NCBI GenBank assembly: GCA_028564705.1 | Contig: JAPXFQ010002458.1 | Span: 107,813 to 171,812 of the forward strand | Source: Apricaphanius iberus | Taxonomy: Eukaryota; Chordata; Actinopteri; Cyprinodontiformes; Aphaniidae | DNA: 64,000 nucleotides | Direction of reading: 5' to 3' | In this document: piece by piece, positions 9,844 through 20,595 of the stretch | Position numbering within the stretch: the first letter of the stretch is position 1 | Layout: each line of letters starts with the position of its first letter | The notes under the pieces: generated by a model | What the model was told of the DNA's origin: nothing | The model's input: only the letters and a program-made list of their open reading frames with translations | The model's database searches: none | Program-made: the position numbers and the translations under genes

Positions 9844-11190
9844 ACAGTTTCCCGTCCACTGCCCAAAACTAATGAATTAAAAGTTAATGCTACTAGAGCA
9901 AAGTATAAAAATCTCATAAAGATAAATACAACTCTGACTGAACAGAAAAATAAATCAATTAAACTTGGTTTACTGAACATACGATCTCTCCCCTCATAAA
10001 CACTCTTAGTAAATGACTTAATTTGTGAAAATTATATTGATTTGTTTTGTCTTACAGAGACATGGTTGCAGGAAGAGGACCATGTCACAATAAATGAGTC
10101 AACTCCCCCTAGCTACTTAAACTTTAGTGTCCCTAGAAGTACTGGTCGAGGAGGTGGTGTAGCCACCCTCTTTCATTCAGATTTACTAATTAATCTCCAA
10201 AAAAATAATAATTACAGTTCCTTTGAGCATTTAATATTTAGCCTTCCTCATACACATAACAAAGCAGTAAATCCACTTTTATCCGTGGTCTTATATCGTC
10301 CACCAGGCCCTTATTCTCAATTTTTAGATCAGATAGCAGATTTTCTATCTGACTTGGTTTTAAACACTGATAAAGTCATTATAGTCGGAGACTTCAATAT
10401 TCATGTTGATAGTGAAAGTGATAGTCTAAATACAGCTTTTAACATTATCTTAGACTCAATAGGCTTTACTCAAAATGTGCCGGGACCAACCCTTCGCGGT
10501 CACCACACCTTAGATCTTGTGCTGACTTATGGCATTGACTGTGAAGAAATAACAGTCTTTCCACATAACCCTATCCTGTCTGATCATTTCCTCATCACTT
10601 TTAAACTTACTCTAACAGATCATATCAAACCTGAAAGAAAACTTCATTATACCAGAACGTTATCAGACAATGCTGTAGCAAGTTTTAAAGAAGCTCTTCC
10701 AACTTTAATTTCCTCAGTACATAAAAGTACAATAGAAAACAGTAATTTAACTTGTAACCCTTCACAACTTGACGTTCTAGTTCATAGCGTTAATTCCTCC
10801 CTGCGTCTGGCAATAGACAAAGTTGCCCCACTGAAAAAGAAGGTGGCCTGCCTTAGAAGATTAGCTCCCTGGTTTAATTCAGAGCTACGTACCCTGAAAA
10901 AGAACGTTAGAAAACTAGAGAGAAAATGGCGCTCCACGCATTTACAGGATTCCTATTTAGTGTGGAAAAATAGTCTATTGCTATATAAAAAGAGCGTTCG
11001 AACAGCTAGAACAGCATATTATTCATATTTAATCGAGGAGAATAAAAGTAATCCTAGGTTTCTTTTTAATACAGTTGCTAAACTCACACAGGATCATAGC
11101 TCTATCGAGCCAACCATACCCCAAGCTCTTAGTAGTGATGACTTCATGCAATTCTTTATAAATGAAATAGACTCTATAAAAATAAGATAA
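9844..11190 (+). pseudogene. LINE B ORF2, endonuclease domain
   Basis: After a spacer the ORF2 frame begins with a LLNIRSLPS block, is stopped by a TAA near 9999 (a Lys codon in relatives), and is then open from 10042 to 11190. Visible family blocks are LTETWLQEEDH (catalytic Glu), VVLYRPPGPYSQFLDQI, IIVGDFNIHVD (GDFN block) and LSDHFLITF (SDH block, catalytic Asp-His). The C-terminal linker contains the KLERKWRSTHLQDSYLVWKN segment found in all three L2 copies here. The enzyme nicks target DNA to prime reverse transcription. A frameshift near 11180 separates it from the RT part. Confidence 0.85.
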
Positions 11191-12815
11191 TTGGGAACCT
11201 TCCCAATATGCTTGCTTCCTCCCTAGTTAATGAGGCAACATCAAAAATGGTTGGACCTAATACATGCTTAAACTGCTTTAATGCAGCTGAACCTTCTGAT
11301 GTACTAAAATTATTAGCTTCATCTAAACCATCAAATTGCGTTTTAGACCCAATTCCAACTAAACTCTTAAAATAAGTTTTCCCTCTGATCGCTGCTCCAA
11401 TTTTAGATATAATGAATCTATCCTTAGTCAATGGATATGTACCACAGGAGTTTAAGATAGCTTTAATTAAACCTCTACTTAAGAAACCATCTCTTGATCA
11501 AAACGACTTAATTAACTATAGACCGATATTTAATCTTCCCTTCTTATCGAAAATTCTTGAGAAAATAGTTGCACACCAGATATGTGAGTATTTAAACAAT
11601 AATGAGCTGTTTGAGAATTTTCAGTCAGGCTTTAGAGCTCATCATAGCACTGAAACAGCTCTGGTGAAGGTTACTAATAATATTCTCATAGCCTCAGACA
11701 ATGAACTGGTGACCATTCTGGTTCTGTTAGATCTCAGTGCTGCCTTTGACACTGTTGATCACAATATTCTCATAGAAAGGCTTCAAAGTGTCGGTATAAT
11801 AGGAACAGCACTAGGTTGGTTTAAATCTTATTTGTCTAACAGATTTCAGTTTGTTCAGGTAAATGATAAATCTTCCTCAACCTCAATAGTTACTTGCGGA
11901 GTACCACAGGGTTCAGTGCTTGGGCCGATTCTTTTTACTATATATATATGCTTCCAATTGGTAAAATAATTAGGCAGCATGGGAAAAATTTCCATAGTTA
12001 CGCTGATGATACACAGTTATATCTATTCATAAATCCTGATGAATCCAATCAGTTAGGTAGACTACAGGCATGTCTGGAAGACATAAAAACTTGGATGACT
12101 CTAAACTTCTTGCTTCTGAATTCTGATAAAACAGAAGTTGTCGTCTTTGGACCAGAAGCTCTGAAAAAGAAACTACTTAGTCAACCCCTTCACCTGGACG
12201 GCATTAAATTAGCCTCCAGTAATAAAGCAAAACACCTCGGTGTCATTTTTGACCAAGATATGTCATTTCGAACTCACATTAAAGAAGTCTGTAGGATTTC
12301 CTTTTTTCACCTTAGGAATATTGCAAAAATTAGAACCATCCTGTCCAGGAATGATGCTGAAAAACTAGTCCATGCCTTTATTACTTCAAGACTGGATTAC
12401 TGTAACTCTTTATTATCAGGTAGTCCACAGAAAACAATTAAAAGTCTTCAGTTAGTCCAAAATGCCGCTGCTACGATTCTGATAAATATTAAAAGAAGAG
12501 ATCACATTTCCCCTGTTTTAGCTTCTCTTCACTGGCTCCCAGTAAAATCTAGAATAGAATTCAAGATCCTCCTTCTGACATGTAAAGCTCTTAATAATCT
12601 AGCTCCATCATACATAAGAGACCTGATTGTTCCATATGTTCCTAACAGGGCCCTTCGCTCTCAGACTGCAGGTTTACTGGTAGTTCCTAGGATTTCTAAA
12701 AGTAGAATGGGTGGCAGATCTTTCAGCTATCAGGCTCCCAGGGTTGGTTCGTGAAGCAGACAATTTGTATATCTTTAAAACTAGGCTTAAAACTTTCCTC
12801 TTTGACAAAGCTTAC
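11191..12815 (+). pseudogene. LINE B ORF2, reverse transcriptase domain
   Basis: From 11412 the frame shows the RT blocks in order: INYRPIFNLPFLSKILEKIV, FQSGFRAHHSTETALVKV, LVLLDLSAAFDTVDHNIL (first catalytic Asp), GVPQGSVLGPILFTIY, then after a frame break YADDTQLYLF with the catalytic Asp pair, and the DYCNSLLSG region. The break lies in a ta run at 11938-11951, which is 2 bp longer than an in-frame version, so the reading moves to the frame 11894-12754. A short deletion near 12740 (relative to LINE C) removes the WNQL stretch and shifts the C-terminus. RT activity is therefore lost. Confidence 0.85.
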
Positions 12816-12837
12816 AGTTAGAGATATGTTAATAGGC

Positions 12838-13040
12838 AGTTAGAGACAGGTTAGACAGGTAGCTAGGAAGAGATAGGTTAATGTTAGTAGCTAGGTAGAG
12901 TGTCAAAAGCTAGGAAGGGATATGAAGAGGTAGAGTAGCTAGGTACAGATAGGTCAATGTAAGCCAGGTAGAAAGTGTTAGTAGCTAGGTCTCCTAGTAG
13001 CTAGGAGACAGGTTAATGTTAGTAGCTATGCTGCTTTAGG
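12838..13040 (+). repeat. Diverged short tandem repeats in the LINE B 3' UTR
   Basis: Units of the type gtagctaggaagagataggt and gttaatgttagtagctagg recur with variation. A shorter version is present in LINE C at about 50585-50700, so the array belongs to the element family rather than to the locus. Confidence 0.6.
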
Positions 13041-13577
13041 CTAGGCTGTTGGAGGACATTATTAGGGTCTGTTCCTACTTTCTCTCCTACTTCTCCCCAA
13101 CTGCATGATGTGCTGTCAATTCAACCGCTAACCTGTTATCTCTTAGTCTCTTCCTACAGTAGATGCTCCTGACCCGCCCTGCTTGACGACCCTGACTAAG
13201 ATGGCATTGCAGTGACGGAAAGTTCTCAACGTCCTCCAACAAACTTATGCTTCAGTTCTGTTGCTCTTTCTGTGTCTCTGTTCTGTGTCTCTGTTCTGTA
13301 TTCTCCAAACCACAAACGGTCTCGGCATATGACCGCTTGTGCTGAGCCTGGTTCTGCCGGAGGTTTCTTCCTGTTAAAAGGGAGTTTTTCCTTTCCACTG
13401 TCGCTTCGTGCTTGCTCAGTGTGAGGGATTGCTGAGAATTACACGACACAATCTTCTGTGGTTCTCTAATTTCTAAATTAAACATTGTATTGTAATAACT
13501 CTTCTTGTAAAGTGCCTTGAGATGACATCTGTTGTGAAACGGCGCTATATAAATAAACTGAATTGAAACTGAATTGA

Positions 13578-14409
13578 ACCAACTTTCATTCAAATTTGCA
13601 AATTGGCCCTAGACCAATTTTTAACTAGAGCTCTTATGAACTTACTTTTCCTCATCCATGCTGCAAAACATTAAAACCACTTTTGTTTGTGGTATTCTAT
13701 CGCCCACCACGCCTTTACTCTCAATTGCTGGACCAGATCTCAGATTTTTTATTTGATTTAGTTTTAAACACTAATCAGGTAATAGGGGATTTCAATATTC
13801 ACATGGACATTGAAAGTGATAGCCTGACTGCAGCCTTTAATATCATCTTAGACTCAATTGGCTTACTCAGAAAGTTAAGTGACCCACACACTTGAACTGA
13901 CATACGGCATAGTCCTCCCACATAACCCAGTCCTATCTAACCATTTTTGATAACCTTTTTATTTACTTTACCCAACGTTCCAAAATCGGAAAGAAAATGT
14001 CATTACAGTAGAACTTTATCAGACAGTGCTGTAAAAAGTTTTAAATAATTTGTTCCATCCTTGTTTCCCTATGCATCTCAGAATACCACAGTGGACCCCA
14101 GTAATTCCAACAATAACCCTTTCAAAAATTGATGGTCTGGTTCAAAGTATTAGTTTCTCACTGTGTTTGGTGCTAGACAGTGTAGCACCCTTAAAATAGA
14201 AGGTAATCAGCCATAGGATATTGGCTCCCTGGTTTAGCGCAGCGTTTCATACTTCAAAGCAGAAGAGTAGGAAACTGGAGAGAAAATGGCGCTCTACACA
14301 CTTAAATGATTCCTTTCCAACCTGGAAAAATAGTCTACTACTTTATAACAATGCCCTCCAACAAGCTAGAACAGCATGTTTCTCGTCATCAATAGAGGTC
14401 AATTGGTAA
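13578..14409 (+). pseudogene. LINE A: rest of the endonuclease domain
   Basis: Directly after LINE B the sequence ctttcattcaaatttgc resumes the LINE A endonuclease. Open pieces are 13683-13895 (VVFYRPPRLYSQLLDQI, then VIGDFNIHMDIESDSL with the GDFN block) and 14221-14409 (KLERKWRSTHLNDSFPTWKN). In between are frameshifts and stops, and the SDH block is degraded (about 13918-13950). The copy is clearly older and more diverged than LINE B. Confidence 0.8.
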
Positions 14410-15270
14410 AATAATTAGACAACATGGAATGAATTTCCACAGTTAGGCTGATGATGCACAATTATTTTTATCCGTAAAACCTGATGAAACCAATCAGTTA
14501 GGTAGATTACAAGCATGTCTCAAAGACATAAAAACCTGGATGACTCTGAATTGTATACTTTTAAATTCAGACAAGAAAGAAGTTGTTTGTCTTTAAAAAG
14601 GAAACTGCTAAATCAATCACTTCATCTGGATGGCATTTATTTGGCCTCTGGTAATAGTGTAAAGAACCTCAGTGTAATTTTTGACCAAGACATGACATTT
14701 AAATCCCATATTAAACAGATTTCTAAGATTTCTTTCCTCCACCTCCGGAATATTGCTAGAATTATAAACATCCTGTCCAGGAGTGATGCAGAGAAACTAG
14801 TCCATGCATTTGTTACTGTAAGGCTGGACTGCTATATTTCCTTATTATCAGGAAGCCCACAAACTGCAGTTAAAAGCCTTCAGTTGATCCAAAATGCTGC
14901 AGCAAGAGTTCTGATGAATATTAAAAAGACAGATCACATTTCTACTGTTTCAGCTTCTCTTCATTGGCTCCTTCTTAAGTCGAGAATAAAGTTTAAGATC
15001 CTCCTCATATACAAAGCCCTTAATAATCAAGCTCCATCATACATATGAGATCTGATTGTTCCATATGTTTTTAACAGAGCACTTTGCTCTCATATTGCAC
15101 GTTTAATGGTAGTTCCTAGCATTTTTAAAAGTAAAATGGGGTGCAGATCTTTTAGTTATCAGGATCATCTCCTGTGGAACCATCTCCCAGTTGTAGTCAA
15201 TGAGGCAGACAACCTGTCTATTGTTAAGACTAGGATTAAAACCTTCCTTTTAAATAAAGCTTACAGTTAG
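14410..15270 (+). pseudogene. LINE A: C-terminal reverse transcriptase remnant
   Basis: At about 14409 the reading jumps from the endonuclease linker to the sequence just before the YADD box, so the N-terminal RT blocks are deleted (about 900 bp relative to LINE B). The YADD Tyr codon is a stop here. The frame 14515-15048 keeps the KNLSVIFDQDMTFKSHIKQ and LQLIQNAAARVLMNIKKTDH blocks. The end near 15270 corresponds to the FLFDKAYS terminus of the family. Confidence 0.8.
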
Positions 15271-15822
15271 AGTAGAGTCCAGTTTCTCTTCTACTACTCT
15301 CAAGATATATTTTTTCTACTGCTATTGCGATTGTTAACCCAGTTTTCTCTCAGTATTTTTCTCCCCATAGAAGCTCCACACGTTCCTGTACCCTCTCAAC
15401 TATAAAGTCCCCTGCTGGAATGGGAACATCGGTCCAGATGATGCTCAAAGGGAACGAACATCCTTCCTGCTGTCTCTTCTCTATTTTCTCAGACCTACAG
15501 ACGGTCGTGGCAGATGACCCCTTGTACTGAGCCATGTTCTTCCGGAGGTTTCTTCCTGTTAAAGGGGAGGTCTTCCTCTCCGTTGTTGCTACATGCTTGC
15601 TCAGTATGAGAGATTGCTGAGGAAGTGACCTGGTTGGAGTCTGCATGATCCGGGCACAACCTCACGTCGATGACTCATCGCAATTTGCTGGGAGTCCTTA
15701 CATAGAAAACTTTTAACTGATTGGAATATTTGTATAATGGTATTGAAACTACTTTTCTTGTAAGTGCCTTGAGATGACATTTGTTGTGAATTGGCGCTAT
15801 ATAAATAAAAGTGAATTGAATA
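15271..15822 (+). repeat. LINE A 3' UTR and tail
   Basis: Non-coding sequence ends with aagtgccttgagatgacatt and ttggcgctatataaataaaa followed by gtgaattgaat. The same end is present in LINE B (13510-13577) and LINE C (50757-50819). This is the 3' signature recognised by the RT of fish L2 elements. Confidence 0.8.
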
Positions 15823-16905
15823 TTGCAAGGTTTATGGTCAATAGACGGTAAAGAATTCATTCCTTCAGATTATGAGACTGACATAGACATTTGGCTATTA
15901 AAATAGTTCCTGATATAGGTGGTGCCTCGAATAATAATACGAATTTTCCATAAATTATTAATCTTATTTACTGCCATAAGCAGTCCCTTGAATATTAATA
16001 GCCAAATAACTACATTCTTGGTAATATCCCCAACAGCAATTTGGGCGCATTTTGTTCCCTGCTTTTTGTCTGCACTGCTCTGTCCCACCTCCTGTCCTTT
16101 TTATAGCAGCTGTGCCAGAGGCTGATAGGGAGACAAACTCACAGAACCTTTGGAGCTTTTTACTGTTGGAGAAAAATAACGTAGCAAATCATCATCTTCC
16201 AAGCAGTAATTCTTTTCTGAAGCAACACTTATTTAAAGAAAAAAAAGTTTAAAAAAAAAATCAACATCATGCTTGGATCAGAAATAGTTTACTCTGAACA
16301 GTGGTGTTAAAAGTTTTTAATCTAAAATATGGACCTTAATGTAAAAATGTTCTGAAGAGTTCATTTTTTGTTGTTATATTAAGTTCCTCCTAATAAATCT
16401 TCCTCAAGATAAAAGTTTCCTATGTGAGGTCAGATGTGTGTGCTATTTTGAAACAGAAATAAATACAAAATATTTGTCTACCCAAATGAACTATCATAAA
16501 AAAAAAAATCTGTCACGGTAAAGTAAGCTTTTTTTTTTTTAATCAGCGATTGTTTCTTATTAATCATGAGTTAACTCTATCGACATGATTTATCATGTTT
16601 AAATAATTTGCCCATTTGTAACTCAGGTTCAATATGCCAGATTAGACAAACCTTTATCAGATTAGGTATTTGCTCTATGCTGATATTTTTGAAACATACA
16701 GGCCAAGGAGAACATCTGCTGCTAATGTTGTGATTTGAAGAAAAAAGGCCATCTGACAGTTATGCTGATCTCCTCCCTTCATATTTAGAGTTTTGTAGGT
16801 GTGTACAGAATGTTTATATTGTGCCTCTCTAGTTCTTCGCGGTAAAGGTTAAATGGTCTTGAATTTTGGCAAGTCACATGCCAGTGATTCATAATGCAAC
16901 ATACT

Positions 16906-16912
<7 letters not shown>
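15823..16912. other. Unassigned AT-rich stretch
   Basis: No gene or recognised repeat is seen. Short frames of 61-75 codons here show no family motif. The segment 16500-16545 has poly-A and poly-T runs. Confidence 0.3.

Positions 16913-16943
<31 letters not shown>
16913..16943. repeat. (AT)n microsatellite
   Basis: An uninterrupted at repeat of about 15 units, preceded by tacttacatacat-type variants. Confidence 0.95.
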
Positions 16944-16945
<2 letters not shown>

Positions 16946-16990
16946 GTATTGCAGTTTTTTTATTTTTTTATTTATTTCAGTTTAAAACCT

Positions 16991-17243
16991 GGGAACCTGC
17001 AGGTCAAGTGGGAAGCCGGACGGACGTCCCTTGGCGGGACGGCAGACGGGCGGCCGGCCCGGCGGTCCTCTCTTGGGGACCTGGAGGTCCAGTGGGAAAC
17101 TGCACAGATGTCCCTTGGCGGGACGGGAGAGGGGCAGACGGCCCGGCGGTCCTCTCTTGGGGACCTGGAGGTCCAGTGGGAAGCTGGACGGATGTCCCTT
17201 GGGGGGACGGGAGATGGACGGACGGCCTGGTGGTCCTCTCTTA
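16991..17243 (-). repeat. 84-bp tandem repeat, three units, in frame
   Basis: Units begin at 16991, 17075 and 17159 with gggacctggaggtccagtgg (the first unit diverged) and are exactly 84 bp apart, equal to 28 codons. Conservation of the period in multiples of three suggests expansion while the frame was translated. Confidence 0.8.
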
Positions 17244-17819
17244 CGGACGAGGCAGCGGCGGGGGAGCTTGGCTGGTCGTTGGTGGAGACAGCGGAACCTG
17301 GTTGGTTCCCACTGATGGGAACGAAGGAACCTGGCTAGTGAAGCTGGGCATGAGACTGGGTACTCCGTGGCCGGCGGACCTGACCCTGGGCGCTCCGTGG
17401 CCTGCGTCGGGTCCTTCCTGGCCATCACAGGAGACTCCAGCAGCCTACCTTGGTATGGCAGGTGCTGAAGATTTGCTGCTGTGATGCCTAAAAAGACAGC
17501 AGCCGCCACAGACCCTGGCAGCAATTGTGCCGACGGCAGCGGTAGGCCTTCTTTGACCTCCTCCGGGAGCTCTGACAGCAGACGAGGGTCATCCCTGACC
17601 TCCTCCAGGAGCTCTAATATGGGGACCCCAAGATCCAGGCGAGGTACCGGCATGGGGCGCCGAAGAGGTAGTGTGGGTGTCCTCCAAATGACCTGCCCCG
17701 GGCTGAAGAGCTACAGCTGTGCAGGCCAGGAACACTGCAGCAATGAGGATGTCAGGTTCCGGGGGCGGCAAATCCAGCACCTCTGGTGGCGGGAGGGGCA
17801 AATCCAGCAGCTCTGGCAG

Positions 17820-18020
17820 AGGCAAATCAAGCAGCTCTGGGAGCAGGGACTGAAGGGGCACAGCTGGCTCTGGAAACAGGGACTGAAGGGGCTCAGCTGG
17901 CTTCGGAAACAGGGACTGAAGGGGCTCTGTTGGCTCTGGAAACAGAGACTGAAGGAGCTCTACTGGCTCTTGAAACAGGGACTGAAGGGCCTCTGCTGGC
18001 TTTGGGAGCAGAGACTGAAA
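17820..18020 (-). repeat. 33-bp tandem repeat, about six units, in frame
   Basis: Units of the type cagggactgaaggggctcag ctggctctggaaa recur every 33 bp, equal to 11 codons of a LQSLFPEPAEP-type repeat on the minus strand. Confidence 0.75.
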
Positions 18021-18160
18021 GAAGGAGAAGGTTGAACAGGCTGAAGCAGACGCCAACTTCGGGGCCGAACAGACTGAAGCAGATGCCAACTTCACCGATC
18101 CGGAAACCGCTCTTCCTCGTTGGCGCGGCTTGCCTTCGGCTGCGTGGCTGAGATGGCCGC

Positions 18161-18796
18161 TCATGCCTGCGCGCACCTTTTCCGGGAGTACATTATGCGA
18201 GCCGAGAGCTGATGTCTACTGCTCCACATACTGCTCCTTATGTCCTCCCAGTCTGACCAGTCCGAGGGAGGACGATTGCGGCGACAAGTTGGCTCTGCTC
18301 TGGAGTAGAGGTATTCGAGTCTGTCCCCATAAAAAAACTCGAACAGCTCGTCTTCGCTGACGGAACGGGGACCTAGTTTTGGGCTGGCAGACGAAGCCGG
18401 CATTGTAGAAACAGCTGGACGACTGGCTATAACAGGGGGAGCCCTCGATGAAGCAGTCGGAAAAGGAGCGAAGACAGCCGGAGAGGGGATCGGTGGCACG
18501 GGTGATCCAAAGACGGAGCCAATGGTGGTATGAGCAAGTCGTTCCCGAGCAGGGGATATCTCTTCTTCCTCTGCAAGGAGAGCGTATTCGGCTGCCTCCT
18601 CCAGATTTTCCACATCCACCGGGATGAGGCTGGAGCGGAACCAGGGAGATTGAGGTCCAGGACGTAATCCTTCCAGAGCAGTGAGGCGAGCAGAGGGACT
18701 GGTGAAGCCGGAGATCTTGTCCAGCCTGCACCAGAGAGACCGTAGGAGGTCGGAGTCTGGAGCTTCCGCTGGGTTCTTCTGTTTTGGACGGATCAT
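18161..18796 (-). CDS. N-terminal part of the LTR-linked proline-rich protein, 211 codons
   Basis: This is one of the longest frames in the window. It starts with ATG only 2 nt from the LTR edge. The product begins MIRPKQKNPAEAPDSDLLRS, continues with a LEEAAEYALLAEEEEISPARE helix-like acidic stretch, then a Ser/Ala/Pro-rich linker and an acidic aromatic segment (EDELFEFFYGDRLEYLYSR). I recall similar uncharacterised fish proteins linked to repeats but know no function, and see no capsid, CCHC or protease motif. It may act in place of Gag in a non-autonomous element. The frame then shifts at about 18165. Confidence 0.55.
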   Translation of the reverse strand: MIRPKQKNPAEAPDSDLLRSLWCRLDKISGFTSPSARLTALEGLRPGPQSPWFRSSLIPVDVENLEEAAEYALLAEEEEISPARERLAHTTIGSVFGSPVPPIPSPAVFAPFPTASSRAPPVIASRPAVSTMPASSASPKLGPRSVSEDELFEFFYGDRLEYLYSRAEPTCRRNRPPSDWSDWEDIRSSMWSSRHQLSARIMYSRKRCAQA

Positions 18797-18798
18797 TC

Positions 18799-19087
18799 TG
18801 TCAGGATGTGCAGTGGAAGGTAAGGACCCAAACGCAGAAGCAAAATGCAGATTTGTTTATTAAATTGCAGAGTGAAAATTGTGGTGATCTGGATAGCAGG
18901 AACAAAGCATCAGGATAAAGACGGCAGGCACACAAGCTGTTGACATCTGGAGTTGACTCCTTTAATGTTCCGGCGCTGACTGAAGGGAGGTGACGGGTTA
19001 TAAAGACATGAGTTCAGTGGCTGGAGATTGAAGACAGGTGCGGATGATGATGAGGGAGTGAGAGAAGCTGAGTGCAGATTCATGACA
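18799..19087 (-). repeat. LTR (289 bp) of the proline-rich-ORF element
   Basis: The minus strand runs from TGTCATGAATCTGCACTC to GCACATCCTGACA, so the ends form a 5-bp inverted repeat (TGTCA/TGACA). It holds a TATA-like ctttataacccg, an AATAAA in tttaataaacaaatctgc, and the gcgtttgggtcc block common near the end of many fish Gypsy-like LTRs. Only one copy is present here. Confidence 0.6.
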
Positions 19088-19129
19088 GGAATCAAACTTA
19101 GTAGGGGAGTGGAGGAAAAACCATCACTA

Positions 19130-20595
19130 AATTAAGGACCATTATTGCAAAAAATCTAAACTAATTTGGATAAATGGGGGAAACTTAATCTTACATTATG
19201 GGGAAAGGTTAATGTGATAAAGATGGTGGTTTCACTGCAAATTAATTATGTGCTTATGATGTTAACAGTAACTGTATTTTTTAAAATCTTTTAACAGTAT
19301 GAAACAATAATTACATAATTTTTATGGGATAGGAAAAGACCCAAAGTTAAACTCAGAAAAGTTTACTTTCCTACAGACAGAGACCTGGCTTTGCCAGACC
19401 TGAGATTATATTATGTATCATTTGAAATGGCCAAACTAGTCAAACACTGGAATGGGGACAACCATCTGAAATGGGTTACTATTGAAAATAAGCTATCATT
19501 CCCTTTCAATCCCATTGATAGATTATCACAGTCTTTACATAATGCCGTGAACCCTATTATGGCTCACAACAAAGAGATCTGGATCAAAATACATAAAATG
19601 CTTAAATTATCACACTGTAAACAAATGTATTATTCTCTGTGACATAAGACCATGATAAGCATGTAGAAGACATCAGTATATTGGAAGGAATGACACCTTA
19701 ATGGACTATGTCATGTTGCTGATCTATATAAGGATGGTGTGTTTATTTGTCCTTGATATAAAAAGGAAATACAATCTTAGGGGAAAGGAACATTTCTGGA
19801 AATATTTACAGATCAGAAACTGTATTACATCCAAGATTAAGTATAAGATGGAAACCACATCACGGATTATTTCACACTACCTGTGGAGCAGCGTTGAGCC
19901 TCTATATTTTATAGAACAACAAACCAACTGCTCAGCGATGGCTGTCAGAGCCTGAAAACGATATGGGAGAAGGACATGGGATGTTTGATGGATGAGGAGG
20001 AATAGATGAGAATATCTAACAACGGGAAATTCATTAGGGAATCTAAAGGGAAATTTACACAACACAAAATAACACATAGGTACTACTGGACTCCACAAAG
20101 ACTAAACAGAGCTGGCATAATGAACAATAACTTGTGTTGGAAATGCCAGAAAGACAGGCACTGTGTTACATTGTATCTGGGAGTGCCTTGTCATTCAGCC
20201 TTTTTGGAAAACGGTCCTAGACAGTTTGAGCAACTGGCTGGGGACTGAAATACCGTTATCTCCCAGGTTATGCCTAATAGGAGACAGAAGCCAAATAGAA
20301 AACATGTCAAGTGGAGAGTTTGCTGTAATCATGTCAAGGACTACAACGACTGCCAGGGCAATACTTAAATTGTGTAAAACACCTTAATCCCCTAACCTAA
20401 AAGAGTGAATAAATAGTATGGTTGAAACAGCTACATATGAAGTTATGGTTGACAGAAAGATTACCAGGAATAAGACCGAGACACCAGTCTGGGACTTGTT
20501 TTGGACTCATATTGCCATGACTGATGATCCTACAGTTTGAATACCTTTTTTTTAATGTATCCAACATTAAATATATCACTCCACCTACTCTATGT
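19130..20595 (+). pseudogene. L1/Tx1-like LINE ORF2, C-terminal part
   Basis: In shifted plus-strand frames the text reads LWGKVNVIKMVVSLQINYV, then after a gap FLWDRKRPKVKL, DLALPDLRLYYVSFEMAKLV, and near the end a zinc-knuckle-like NNNLCWKCQK with a conserved FWKTVLDSLSNWLG. These are the C-terminal blocks of L1/Tx1-type ORF2 proteins downstream of the RT domain. Open pieces are 19391-19642, 19701-19955, 20006-20248 and 20163-20387. Several stops and frameshifts make it dead. The 5' part (endonuclease and RT) is absent, as in normal 5'-truncated insertions. A related endonuclease piece lies at 31.7-32.6 kb. Confidence 0.7.

Larger units (their letters stand above)
9561..13577 (+). mobile_element. 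LINE B: 5'-truncated L2-clade LINE inserted in LINE A
   Basis: This 4.0 kb copy starts inside ORF1, just after the cccctgcctgatcg block that is also seen in LINE C. It runs through SGNH C-terminus, endonuclease, reverse transcriptase and 3' UTR to a gcgctatataaataaactg end and a gaattgaa-type tail. LINE A sequence resumes immediately afterwards with the expected endonuclease continuation. The 3' UTR at about 12838-13040 is built of diverged gtagctagg-type short repeats. Target duplication is at most a few bases (aacc), as is common in L2/CR1 elements. The copy is young enough to be read almost throughout but has several frame breaks. Confidence 0.85.
1446..15822 (+). mobile_element. LINE A: L2-clade LINE split by an LTR element and by a second L2
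   Basis: Three separated segments read as one plus-strand L2 LINE. About 1446-2295 holds ORF1 material ending in the GDSL/SGNH C-terminal motif. 9213-9560 holds the start of the endonuclease domain. 13578-15822 holds the rest of the endonuclease, reverse-transcriptase remnants and the 3' end with the family signature (a gcgctatataaataaa block followed by a ttgaat-type tail). The 2296-9212 LTR element and the 9561-13577 LINE B fill the gaps. The reading runs across both gaps at the expected points when compared with LINE B and LINE C. LINE A also lacks roughly 900 bp of RT near 14409 and carries many stops. The 5' limit is uncertain. Confidence 0.75.
16982..18176 (-). pseudogene. Proline-rich repeat region of the LTR-linked ORF, frame-shifted
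   Basis: Two minus-strand frames, 17589-18176 and 16982-17653, continue the ORF that starts at 18796. The first holds an 11-residue repeat (LQSLFPEPAEP type, 33-bp period, about 17820-18020) followed by LPELLDLPLP-type repeats. The second holds a LLEEVRDDPRLLSELPEEVKEG segment and then at least three 28-residue units (84-bp period, starting at plus 16991, 17075 and 17159) with an FPLDLQVPKRGPPGRP core. The product would be low-complexity and probably disordered. Frame shifts near 18170 and 17600 break it. I do not recognise a domain, and no function is claimed. Confidence 0.5.
16982..19087 (-). mobile_element. Truncated LTR element carrying a proline-rich, repeat-containing ORF
   Basis: A minus-strand LTR (18799-19087) is followed after 2 nt by an ATG and about 1.8 kb of GC-rich sequence coding, in three shifted frames, for a proline-rich product with two kinds of in-frame tandem repeats. 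The left end breaks off near 16982 next to an AT microsatellite, and no second LTR is found, so the copy is truncated at its 3' end. I recall many teleost predicted proteins with the same RPAKGxPSxFPLDLQVP repeats. The link to a Ty3/Gypsy-like, self-priming group is inferred from the LTR shape and the absence of room for a tRNA PBS. Confidence 0.55.

Noticed and set aside
17008..17484. Plus-strand glycine/tryptophan-rich frames of 94-158 codons
   Set aside because: They are antisense shadows of the proline-rich repeat ORF read from the LTR on the minus strand.
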